DNA from: Apostichopus japonicus
Lineage: Eukaryota > Echinodermata > Holothuroidea > Aspidochirotida > Stichopodidae
Direction: 5' to 3'
DNA length: 64,000 nt
Assembly: GCF_037975245.1 (NCBI RefSeq)
Contig: NC_092561.1
Location: 10,601,001-10,665,000, forward strand
Shown here: piece after piece, positions 48,501 to 59,100 of the stretch
Layout of the letters: every line of letters begins with the position of its first letter
How positions within the stretch are numbered: the stretch's first letter is position 1
Position numbers and translations under genes: made by a program
The notes under the pieces: generated by a model
Database searches by the model: none
What the model was told of the DNA's origin: nothing
Seen by the model: only the letters and a program-made list of their open reading frames with translations

Positions 48501-49830
48501 GTATGGCATACGAGAAGGTGGCGGTGAGGTCGTTCAAGAGAATATACAAACCCGGGACCGGTGCGGGAGGGGGTTGTCCGTTAGGAAGACAGGGAACTTT
48601 GTAATAAAGAATAGTTTATTCTCGTAAGGTGAATGACAATTTAATCTAACATATGCGGACCATTACTCTGATGCAAGATGAAAAGCTTAGTGGGAAAACA
48701 AAAGACTTTTAAACCACAAATGACATATATACAATTCGTTACAGATTTGTCACGGACACATTCTGTTGAACGTCATTCCAGACGCCTCGCTGATTACATG
48801 AAGTTTAAAATAATACGTTTGCTTTGAGTTCTTAGAATTTGTAAAACTATAAATGAAAATTAAATATCATTAAAGCCTGCACTGAGGAAGTGACGTCATC
48901 ATATAACTTAGCCTTAAAGGAGCATTCCAGAGACTAGCATATTTTAAATCTGAATATCTTTAAAAACGGGAGTACAGTAGTAATAGAAATGTTGAAAACG
49001 TCTTTTTTCTTTGTCTTTTTTCTTGGACTATAACATATCAATATTCAATTTCTGCCTAGATTTATCCTTTAGAACTGATCAATTCATTACAAAACAAACT
49101 CTGAAATTTAGTCCATGATATATTTCTCACTTTTTTAAATGATTTATGTGATAACTCTGTAAGCATAGCCTACTATAATTTGGTTCTCTGCATAGGCTAC
49201 TTCGTAAGTGGTTTACCCCCACCGCACCCACCTCCCACTCGCCCACTGCCCCCTCCCCTCAAAAAGATGAAACTTTCCCATTCATTACTTAGCCTTACTC
49301 ACTTCTTTTCCTTTCATATTTTTAGCCCTTTAACTTCTTTACGTTACTGATTACGAGCCTTTCCCTAAGTACTCTATTTAAACGAATTGAAATAACTTTT
49401 ACTCTCAGAAGATCTCAATGAAATACAGTATTTCATTCACCCAATTTTATAAAATAGTGTTGATGATTTGTAAGTTAATGACACATTGTGATGACACATA
49501 GTTTTGATGACATATTTCTATTATTTGTTTGTAATATTATACATTAAAATTACGAAATGTTTTGCGCTAGCGTTTATTGTCTTCCTTTCTCAGTGGTATC
49601 GAAATGAAAGTTTTAATAACAATCAAAATTATGCAACACTTGTCGTTAAATGGATGCTTGGACAGACAAAGATGTTATTTTGTTTTTTGTTTTGTTTGTA
49701 TTTCCACTTTAATGTGAGAGCAATTTGAGATTTGTCATTATACCTTTTTTATTGTAATTGAATGGAGTTAGACAAACCCAAATGGCCCAACAATCGATCT
49801 ACCCCCCTAAACCCGAATCACTCGTGACGT
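48501..49830. other. Gene-free DNA
   Basis: No supported exon. CCTTAAAGGAGCATTCCAGAG at 48911 is a further T2-like word without a partner. A C-rich tract lies at 49216-49258. Confidence 0.5.
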
Positions 49831-49840
49831 CATGATTGAA

Positions 49841-50048
49841 TCAGTCTTCCAAAAGTACTGCGTCTCTTAAAACTTTGTCGATACATCTATCAAGTTCTGA
49901 TAGAATTTTGGACAATCTTCGATCTAAGACTGGAAAGAAATCGTCGGTTAAGACCGGATTGATTGGATCTTGTGTCAAGGACGCCCTCATTTGATCACCA
50001 AGCATTTGACCAGGTTTGGTAAACTCTTTAAATTTTGAATTTCTAAAA
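49841..50048 (-). CDS. Likely 3'-terminal coding exon of an unrecognised protein
   Basis: On the minus strand a strong acceptor (T9 then CTACAG) precedes one base completing a codon and then 68 residues to TGA. Readable parts are FRNSKFKEFTKPGQMLGDQM, LTQDPINPVLTDDFFPVLD and LSKILSELDRCIDKVLRD. Composition is balanced and the last third looks amphipathic helical. I do not recognise the family. Upstream exons should lie at higher coordinates on the minus strand; none was identified with confidence. Confidence 0.5.
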
Positions 50049-50325
50049 CTGTAGAAAAAAAAACAAAACAAAACAAAACTAATTATAATTAAATAAACCA
50101 AGAAGTACAAACAGAAACAAAATTCGGTATTTAAAAAGCCAACGTTGGAGTTATAAAGACGTTTATATAGTTGAAAATGTTAGAAATTCGCTATACGGTA
50201 TCCCACTATTTTGACGCACACCCCTTACGTGTTGTGATACTTTTAGATCTAATCAAATCTCCCATTAATTTTTTTATAACCCTTTTTTTTACTTACAGAA
50301 AATACGTCATTCCCCTTCTAGATGG

Positions 50326-50620
50326 TTTCGATGATAATCGTAACCTATGCATTCATGTGTGTATATGCGTGCACTTGTTTTGTATTCTGACAGAGGACTT
50401 GAGCAAAAGAATTCAAGGTCCTCGGATGTGATTTCTAAAGAATAACCACGCCCTCGAAAGAAATCTATTTGTGATGCGGTATTTTTTAGGTTAGGGTTAG
50501 TGGACTTGAACAATGGAAAAAGCAATGGGGTCCTCGGTCTGAATGTAAAACACGCGCACACACATTACACACACTCATCCGACTTCATGACTGCATAGGT
50601 TACGATTGTCATCGAAACCA
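50326..50620. repeat. Inverted pair of a 34-bp block
   Basis: GGTTTCGATGATAATCGTAA continuing to GCATTCATG at 50326-50359 is matched on the other strand at 50586-50620. A third copy is at 31409-31442, next to the 4.5-kb transposon. It could be the ends of a ~300-bp element; the interior has no gene. Confidence 0.6.
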
Positions 50621-50639
50621 AAAACCTGTACACCGGGAC

Positions 50640-51250
50640 AGGTGAAAAGTCTGTTTTTGCCTTGAGAAACACCCGGGTCAAACGACCTTCATACAACGCT
50701 AGACACATCAAGGACAAGTGCTAAACTTGCTTCAGATTCATAAATCCAACTTATCGGTACGAATTTCACAAGTATTTATGAAACAAGTATATTCAATGTG
50801 TTTAATATAGCTTACTTTGTTACGTGGTGAAAAAAAGGTGAAAATCCGGACTTGTGGGAGGAAAATGTAATCACACATAGCTATAACGTGTGCTCCATAT
50901 GGCAAACTTATAGTGTGGATAGTTTTGTTACCACCTACCCATGTAGCCTCAGGAATTCCATGGACTTTGAGATAGACAATTATTGCAATGCAACAGACTG
51001 AAAAGCATTTACGCCTCTCAAGAAAAGAAGTCTATAGCTATCCCCCTGCAGACAAAGACTAGGTCGAGTTAGATGAAATCTTCCTACATTGCGATCTTCT
51101 CGCTATATATTACTTTCGGTTGTTGCGCACCATCCTCTTTTGGTGGACGTTGTGAGATGAGAGGGAGCAGCCATGCAGCAGTGAGGAATGTACACAAAGT
51201 ATCGGGGCCTAAAGGGAATTTGCAGTGTCATAGGATGTCATCATTTGTCC
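50640..51250 (+). repeat. Inverted partial copy of the duplication's left-edge sequence
   Basis: 50650-50770 is inverted relative to 11605-11720 (GCCTTGAGAAACACCCGGGT, ACTTATCGGTACGAATTTCA). 50860-51190 is inverted relative to 54140-54400 (ATCCGGACTTGTGG, TTCGGTTGTTGCGCACCAT, GATGAGAGGGA). So sequences at the left edge of both duplicates also exist here in reverse. Confidence 0.75.
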
Positions 51251-51255
51251 GTTAA
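51073..51255 (+). CDS. Small open frame with signal-peptide-like start
   Basis: 60 codons: MKSSYIAIFSLYITFGCCA is a plausible secretion signal, followed by a short basic tail (SSFGGRCEMRGSSHAAVRNV). The related inverted copy at 54140-54240 keeps FGCCAP-like coding but not the start, so conservation as a protein is not supported. Could be a first exon or chance. Confidence 0.25.
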   Translation: MKSSYIAIFSLYITFGCCAPSSFGGRCEMRGSSHAAVRNVHKVSGPKGNLQCHRMSSFVR

Positions 51256-51259
51256 ACGT

Positions 51260-52400
51260 ACATCATTCGATCGCCAAATTCGTGCTTTAAACTAACCAGA
51301 AAGTTTCACAGTATGAACATTGTCTCAATCTATCAATACCCCTAGACAATGTGTTAATTAGCCACCGTTTATCGTAAAGCCACAATTATTATGGGAATCC
51401 ATTTTGGGAATTACCGCAAATATATATGCAATTATGATGTCCAAAAAATTTGAAAACATTGCTTCAATCAAGCAACTATACAACTAAAACAAACTTTTAA
51501 TTTGAAATTCAAAATCATACTTATCAATTTTAAACTTTGAAATATTGTTCAATTAATAACAAATGAAAGGATTAGCAAAAAAAGTAAACAATTAAGGAGT
51601 GCGCTTGGACAATTCGTATTAACTACAGTAAAATAAACCATTCTTCCTCTGGCAAAATCAAAACAATCAAATTACAGGGAGACAAAGAAGGAACACAGGT
51701 TGAAAATTACTTTCAAACGTGTAGAATAAATAAAAAGAGGGCGCTCTTTAAAAAATAAGTCAGATTATTGTCAGGGCTTTCTTTTCAATCTCTTGCATTG
51801 CATTGGAAACGTCATCGGATAAGCTCCTCATTCAGACTAAGTTCAAAATTTCCCCTATTGGGTTAACAATTGGGTTAACAAAGCAAGAGTCTAGTAGATT
51901 TATTTAGTTTATGATGAATTCAGGAAAGGTATATTTTTTTTGTAAATTCGACATATTTCAACGGGCAGCTATTACCGCAAAAATGCGTAATCAAACTATA
52001 GTTTCAAAGTAAAAAAACAAGTATGCTGTCCAAATTATTATATATATCGCTAAATTGATCAATTCTCCAACTAAAGCGAAGCATCAAATATCCTAAAATT
52101 AAGATGTGCAGATGTGAAATAATTTAAAATCGAAAATATGTGAACCTAAAATGTTTATGGGTGCAATCAAATATTGTCACCTCAAAAAGAGAGCAAACCA
52201 GTCTCGCGGAACCGAGACCAATGCAATACAATGCAACAGTTTGAAAAGCAGGCCCTGACAATTAATTGAGGATGATCTTTTAATTTGATTTACTTTTTAA
52301 GTAGCGTCCTCTTTAATTATCTATTGTACCTGTTTGGAAGTACTTTTCGATTTGTGTTGCAGTTTATCTTATCGCTCCCATAGGAAGGATGAGGTATTGT
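51260..52400. other. Gene-free AT-rich DNA
   Basis: Nothing supported. Several runs of A/T and no recognised repeat. Confidence 0.5.
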
Positions 52401-52419
52401 AGTTCCTCTGCCAGTTGGG

Positions 52420-52935
52420 TCAATTTTCTTCAAACTTGGTGGGAAGGTACCCCAGGGTGAACCCTTGTGTTTTGCAGACCCCGGAACCACAGGTCAAAGA
52501 TTAAATTGAGTTAATATCGAATTGTTGATATAACGCCAAGGGGAACAGTGAATTAAACCCTTTACAGGTATAATGGAAATGTCAAGTACTATCAAAATGT
52601 AGTTGCCATGGAAACCGATGTCAAATGTCACGTGTTTAAAAGTCAAATGTATTTTTTAGCGCAATTTTGTGTCACAAATTTTTTTAACGGCTGGGCCGAT
52701 TTTGTTTAAACTTTATGGGAAGGTACTCCAATGTAAACCCTTGTGCCACGCAGGCCCCTGAACCAAAGGTCAAATTTAGTGCAAATCAAGTATTTGCTAT
52801 AACTCCAAGGGAAAATATTGAATTGACATGGAAACGTCACATGTATCATGACAATATCAAATACTATCAAAATATGTGGTTGCCATGGGAACCGAGGTCA
52901 AAGGTCACGTGGTTGAACGTCAGATGTATATTTCA
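52420..52935 (+). repeat. Two tandem ~275-bp units
   Basis: Units offset by ~275 bp share TGGGAAGGTAC, AACCCTTGTG, TATCAAAATATGTGGTTGCC-like and GGTCAAAGGTCACGTG-like blocks. Diverged; open frames differ between units, so not coding. Confidence 0.8.
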
Positions 52936-52939
52936 TACC

Positions 52940-54130
52940 GGTACCCAGTCCTTAGTTACAGGCCTAGTGAAAATGAGGAGCATTAATCTAGTATATAATA
53001 AACCTAGATCTAGCTTAAGCCGCACTAGCCTGAAACTAACTGTTAAGTTAGGCCTGGGCAAATGATAAATTCAACTAGGCTACAAAGTACATATTGTGCC
53101 TGGGCTGATCCGGTTATATGTGAAAACTTGACTGGCTTTGGAATTTCAAGAAATGTCTACGTGCCACACAGGATTATATTGGCGGTAACGCGCGACGCGA
53201 TAATAGCGCGTTTAACATGGGAATGGGAAAAGTCGCTGTTTTGTGACGCGGTTAACCTTAGCCTTTGTTAAGGCGCATCGGCCAATTTTTCTTTGCCAAA
53301 TGCGCTGGGTCGATCCTTGCTATTCATCACGCTATGAGCGATTCGTTACTGTTACTGCACCGGCCTCTATAAGGGGAGGAAAATATAACAGCCGTAGCAT
53401 TTTCCTATTTTTATGTAGGGAGACCTTCGCGTCGCTGAGCAGACTCAGCAGAGTCTAGGTTCACCTTCGCTTCTGGGTCTAGCCTATAACTTATAAACGC
53501 GTGCGTGTGTACGCTGGATATATCTTCTTCATTGTGCCTTGGCACATTTTTATTGTACTGATTTCCCAGAGAGAGATTGGTTTATTTTTCTCTAATTAAT
53601 AAGAACTTTCTAAGCGTACTTCTTAATTGCTTACTTGTTTCTTATCTTTTCATTTGTTATTGATTTAACAATGTGCCTTATTATAAGTTTGACTTTGAAT
53701 TTTATATTTTCAAGGCAAATGAAAAGTTTTGTTATAGTTGGACAGTTGGTTGATTACGCAATATATTCAAATATTTTTGACAAGATACTTTGATTTCGCA
53801 TAATTTATTTGCGGTAATGGCTTCCCATTGTACTTCTTGTGGCTTTGATGACAAATGGTTGCTAATACGTCACGATGTTCGTAGTCTAACCAATTAGCGC
53901 CATGTAGCTGGTTATATGTAATATCTGTTGTCTAGGGGCATTTATAGATTGTGATGAAGATCACACTGTTGTATGTTTTCTGATTAGTTTAAAGTATTCA
54001 CGGGTATATAATGGGTGGGTGGGGGCTGAAGAATTTGACGATCGAATGATGTAAATTTAACAGACAGATGATGGGCGACGATCAAAAGACATCTTATTGA
54101 TACTGCAAAGTGTCGTTAGGCCCGAACATA
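52940..54130. other. Gene-free DNA
   Basis: No exon is supported. CCTCTATAAGGGGAGG at 53364 and GGGTATATAATGG at 54003 are TATA-like words without supporting context. Confidence 0.45.
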
Positions 54131-54134
54131 GTAA

Positions 54135-54480
54135 TATTTGGCGTACATTCCTCCCTGCTGCATGACTGTTCCCTCTCATCTCTCAACCTCCACTAAAAGA
54201 GAATGGTGCGCAACAACCGAAAAGAATGTATGAACTCGATCGAGTCTGCGGGGATGGGGGGGGGGGGTAGCTTGTACGTCTCTTGTCCATGGTATTCCTG
54301 AAGCCACAGGGGTAGGTAGTAACAAAACTGTTTCCCTTTCTGTTTGCCATGTGGAACATACGTTATAGCGCCACAAGTCCGGAATTCACATTTCACCTCG
54401 TCCCGAAAACAACTTTATTAACCACAGTGGAACCAAATGTGAAATTCATGAATCCGAGGTAAGCTTGGCTTGTGCAAAGG
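54135..54480 (-). repeat. Left flank of duplicate B, related to 50.9-51.2 kb
   Basis: The minus strand reads through a 67-codon frame (54396-54193) with RTCGAITYVPHGKQKGK and YYLPLWLQEYHGQ. The relative at 50.9 kb is interrupted by stops, so a protein is doubtful. It includes a G10 run at 54256-54267. Confidence 0.45.
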
Positions 54481-55870
54481 TTGTTTTACCCCGTATTTTC
54501 TCAAGGCAAATGGAAATTTGCCATCTGTCCTGATTTACATGAACCTTCCGATTTATTAAGGAAACCACACGATTTTATTTGCTACTCTCCCGGCAAAATT
54601 TGAATTGCACTATTTTTCTTTACCGTAATTGTGATCATAAATGAATCCTTTGTATGCTTTTACTTGCTGCAAGAACGGATAGATGTTCCACTTGGTTTTA
54701 TGGGAACTATATGTATAAGATGCTAATGTCATTGTGCAGCGCTAACGTCATTACGACAATTAGTGTTTATGTAACCTATAACATTGCATAGTTTGACATG
54801 TAAACAATGAAAATGTTTCTCTGATACTTGTTAGATCGCTTTCTTGTTTAAGTTGGATTATATCGAATTCTCCCTAATTTCTCCCTCAGACTTGGGGAGA
54901 GGGGGGGGGGAGGGATTATAAACTTCCATATTTTTGTGAGAGACAGGGTTGTCAGGTCTCCAAATCAATATAGACCAAGATATACACTTACAATCAAGTG
55001 TAACATTGTTTGGAAATTCTCTTATATCCAAAGAGGTGCACTTTTATACAAAATGAAGAAATATTTTCCATAGGTTGACAGTTATACATAGATGATAATA
55101 TTTCATTACTTGTTTAGGTTGAGTCTTACGAAATCGTTCAGTTTCATATAATCAATGTATTTAAAATAAAAAGCATAAGCAACAATTAACTGTATAGCAG
55201 GAAGCTACCAAGCTGCAGTGAGATTCCTCTATCTATCTCATAGTAATATACTGTACACTCGCTTCCCGCTTCTAAAATGTTACGGGATTACACCCATGGC
55301 GCCCATGACGCCCATGGCCGTTAGATACATCGTGGTCGTCATTTATAAATCGAGAGAAGCTTTCAGATGATAACGAAACTTTTAACCAATGATACTTAGT
55401 CTTCAAACGTACAATTTCAAGTTTCGGACGTATGGAACACCGTTTTAACATTTATTACGGAGTATAACTGAAATCAATTTTAGTTATCTCAATATACCAC
55501 AGAATTTCATATATGTTTAAATCTCAAGAAATCTGTAATTCTATATTATACATCTGAATTGGAGTTTCAGATACCTTCCATTCAATTTCAGATATCTTAA
55601 TTAGAAATTCAGATAGATGAAATAACGCACAATTTTAGAAATTAAATGTTAAAACGGCTTTCATGCGGGCCGTGAAAGAAGGAGGTGATGAAATAATCAA
55701 TTTCGGAATGAAATATTGGTTTAATATAATTGTTTTCTTATATAGTTAATTGACAACCTAAAACGCTACTCAATGAATGTAATGTTGTAAATTATTCTAT
55801 GAGATATTACAGGGCACGGTTTTCAACATTTGGGGTCAGTGTTTTAGAGACTGTTGGATATTTTCCATCA

Positions 55871-55876
55871 TTTATT
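55871..55876 (-). terminator. Polyadenylation signal of lectin B
   Basis: AATAAA on the minus strand, 89 bases past the stop codon, same position as in lectin A. Confidence 0.65.
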
Positions 55877-55964
55877 ATAACACGAACAAAAAGAACAAGA
55901 AAAGGAAGCAGAAGAGAGGCTGTCGTGAGAAGTATATCGTTAAGTCCAGGCTAATTCGGTGTTT

Positions 55965-56186
55965 CTACAAGGCGATCTTACAAATAAAACCGTATGTATT
56001 GGTGCATTCCAAATCATTCCACTTGCCTAGGTCACGATCTTTTGGCTTCCTGATGCCTCCGCAGTCCTGAGCACCATTCAAATCGTTTGGCTGATATGGC
56101 GACCAGTCTGTAAATTCCGGGACAGAGCCATCTACTCCGACAAATATTCCTTCCTCATTTCGATCACTGTAACCGATCCACACGGA
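55965..56186 (-). CDS. Lectin B exon 3
   Basis: The acceptor is CTCTTTCAG; the exon opens SVWIGYSDRNEEG and ends FICKIAL-TAG. The loop reads WSPYQPNDLNGAQDCGG against WWPNQPNNYYGVQDCGS in lectin A. Confidence 0.93.
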   Translation of the reverse strand, partial: SVWIGYSDRNEEGIFVGVDGSVPEFTDWSPYQPNDLNGAQDCGGIRKPKDRDLGKWNDLECTNTYGFICKIAL

Positions 56187-59100
56187 CTGAAAGAGAAAAC
56201 ATAAACATGTAACGAATGCCAAGATTTCAGTCCACGGTTATCCAGTATTTCCTGGCCTATGCATAGGTCTTACGTAGGGAGTTTACAGACCCGTTCTTAG
56301 ACCATTAAGGCGTACCGTGTATGGAATGTATTTTACATGTATTGACACCTGAGCACGTCTAGGTAAGTATGGCATCATCAGGCTAATTGTGCTTGGATTG
56401 TTAACGTATTCTTCTTTATTTACATTACTTTTCATTTCCTTGGTAAACCCCTGGTAGAAATTCCAGTAAAACCCAGTTAAAAAATCAACGAGGTTCTACT
56501 AGGGCCTACTATGTTTAACTGGTTTTTAACTGTGTTTAACTAGGTCTTACTGGGTTCCAACTGGGCTATGCTGTACATGAGCTAGGTTCAACTGGGTTTA
56601 CACAATGTTCAACTGGGTTTGTTCAGGCCCAACTGAGTTTGAACTATGTTTGAACTGATCCAGTTGGGCTTCAACTAGGTTTCACTGATTTTTGCACTAG
56701 CCCAACTGGGTTTGAACTATGTTGACTGGTGAACTTGCCCTGTTGGGGTTGAACTAGGTTTCAACTGGTTTTGCACTGGCCCAACTGGGTTTGGACTATT
56801 GGCTGGTGAACTGACCCAGCTGGGGTTTAACTAGGTTTCACTGGTTTGCACAAGCCCAACTGGGTTTGAACTATGTTTACTGTTGAACTTGCCCTGTTGG
56901 GGTTGAACTAGGTTTCACACTGGCCCAACTGAGTTTGGACTATGTTTACTGCTTTTATTTTAATTATCAAGAAATTATAATGTAAGTTCGTAAGCAGTAA
57001 CCGTATAGGAATATATTGAAAATGCTAAATTAGCCAACTTATGAGGGGTGTAAAATAAATCTTTGTCATATTTATCACAGTTATGATTAAACGATTACAT
57101 TTTTGTACCGCAATGATTAAAAATATAAAATATTTCCTATCTAATAAATTTGAAAAAATTATGTTAGAATTTGTTCGTCGATTTGAACAATTGGTAGACA
57201 AAATGCCTTCCTAGTGCAAAATAGTATGATCCGACTTAATTTGAACTTTGACATTTGTACCTTGTGTTAGCGCAAAATTTATAAATTCCGAATCCGCAAA
57301 CCACATACGCCAACAGAAGCTTCGCAGAATAATCGCATTTGTAACCGATTTTGCCAACAATTTTAAATTATTACCGCGGCTAAGTTCCCTCCTTTGTGAT
57401 CTTGCAGTATCTTTATATTATTGACACATACTTGTAACATTATAATTGATTGTAAACGTGCTCTTTATCATAAATATTTGAATTAAACAGAAACTTTATA
57501 GGCCTATATAGGCTAGTGACTTAGGACTATAGTATAGGCTAGGTCTAACAAACCGGTTCCCTACTAGGTATACCACATGGTACAATTACTAACGTTAGGC
57601 ATAACCTAACGTTATAGTTGCACAGCTTATAGGTGCCTAACCTAGTTATACTCAAGTTAACACCTATATTTAGCCGCATGATTTAAGGAAAGTTATTGTC
57701 AACTAGCAAACATATAATAGCAATTTTCAAAAGTTACGCAATTTCCTTGATTGTTGTTTCAAACATGAAGTGTCCTATTGGCATAATAACATACTTTGCA
57801 AAAGTCATTAGCCTAGTGAAGTGTACAGCATACACTGATATGCTACAAATATGAGGATGCCCTACACTGAACATTATGAACATATGATTAAACTATCAAT
57901 CTAATTTCAAGGCGGAGTGGTTAACGCCGGCGTCTCCCAGTCATGAGATCCCCGGTTCGATTCCCCGCCGACAGCAATGTGTGTCGCCTGGCAAGGGTGT
58001 TGTTCAATAACAACTTCCTGACAAGGACGTTAAATGGATGTGTGCCGAGAGATTGGCTTCGGTCAGCTTGCGAGTCTACAAGCCTCCATGGCTTCTTTCG
58101 CGAGTTCCTGCTTGCGGGAAGATCACATATACATACATACATACAAGTGAGGCTTCATTTGTACAGTGTAAGATGGTCAGCTCTTACATAAACTTTTGTT
58201 TTGTACCTTAGTTTTACTTGTTTATTAGTGCCCTGTTAAATGCTCACTGTACAGAGGGCTATACATTTGTACAGTACATTTGTATGTTGTCTTGTGGTAG
58301 CAAAAAGGTTGATTATCAACTTTCTCTCTTCTGGGTTGCTATGCAACTATCTTGCTCTTCCTGGAAATTAGCCCTCACAGGAAATGGGGTCTGTGTGTAT
58401 ATATTTTAGGAACAAAGGAGTTTTATGAGGGTACAGTATAGGGAGTTGGCAATTGGCTATGAGTATCTGAGCAAGGCAGTTTTAAAAGAAGAGAAAGATA
58501 GTTTAATGGCTGGATAGTTTATTTTAAACCTTAATTTACATAGTTCAAGTTACTGTACATGGACCTTATTATTTTATGGAAATTGTGATATTCAACTGCC
58601 AGTCTGGGACACTATTTATTATAAAGGATACTATTTACTATAAAGGATATTGTTTTACAATAAAGGATATATTCCAGGACACCATCACTTATAAAGGACA
58701 TTATTTTACAACAAAGGATATTGACATTATTTTACTGAAAGGATACCCTGGAACACAATTTCATAAAAAAATTAAAGGATACTTTTTTGCTGGGATCGGA
58801 CATTCATAATACCTTTTATCGGGTTCAACTATACTGATGTCATAGAATATCTGATGTCGTGGAAAGTCTGAGGTCGTAGAATACTTGAGGTTACCAGCAG
58901 GCCAACTCACCAGAACAGACTTTTAAATTAAGTGTATTTCAGTATTTCTTTATATTTTGGGTGCGCACCTCACTACTGTAAGTTGTTTCATTTAATTCTT
59001 TTACTGGGCCCAGATCAGCTGTACATTATTTGTTATTCATAATTATAATTTCTTTTGATCCAATCCAGTTGACTTCTTCATTTTTATATGTGTCTTGCTC

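Noticed and set aside
53364-54015. TATA-like words as promoters
   Set aside because: No downstream exon or conserved context supports transcription.
57905-57980. Functional tRNA gene
   Set aside because: The A and B boxes are good but the stems do not close well, and a SINE body with (ATAC)n tail follows directly.
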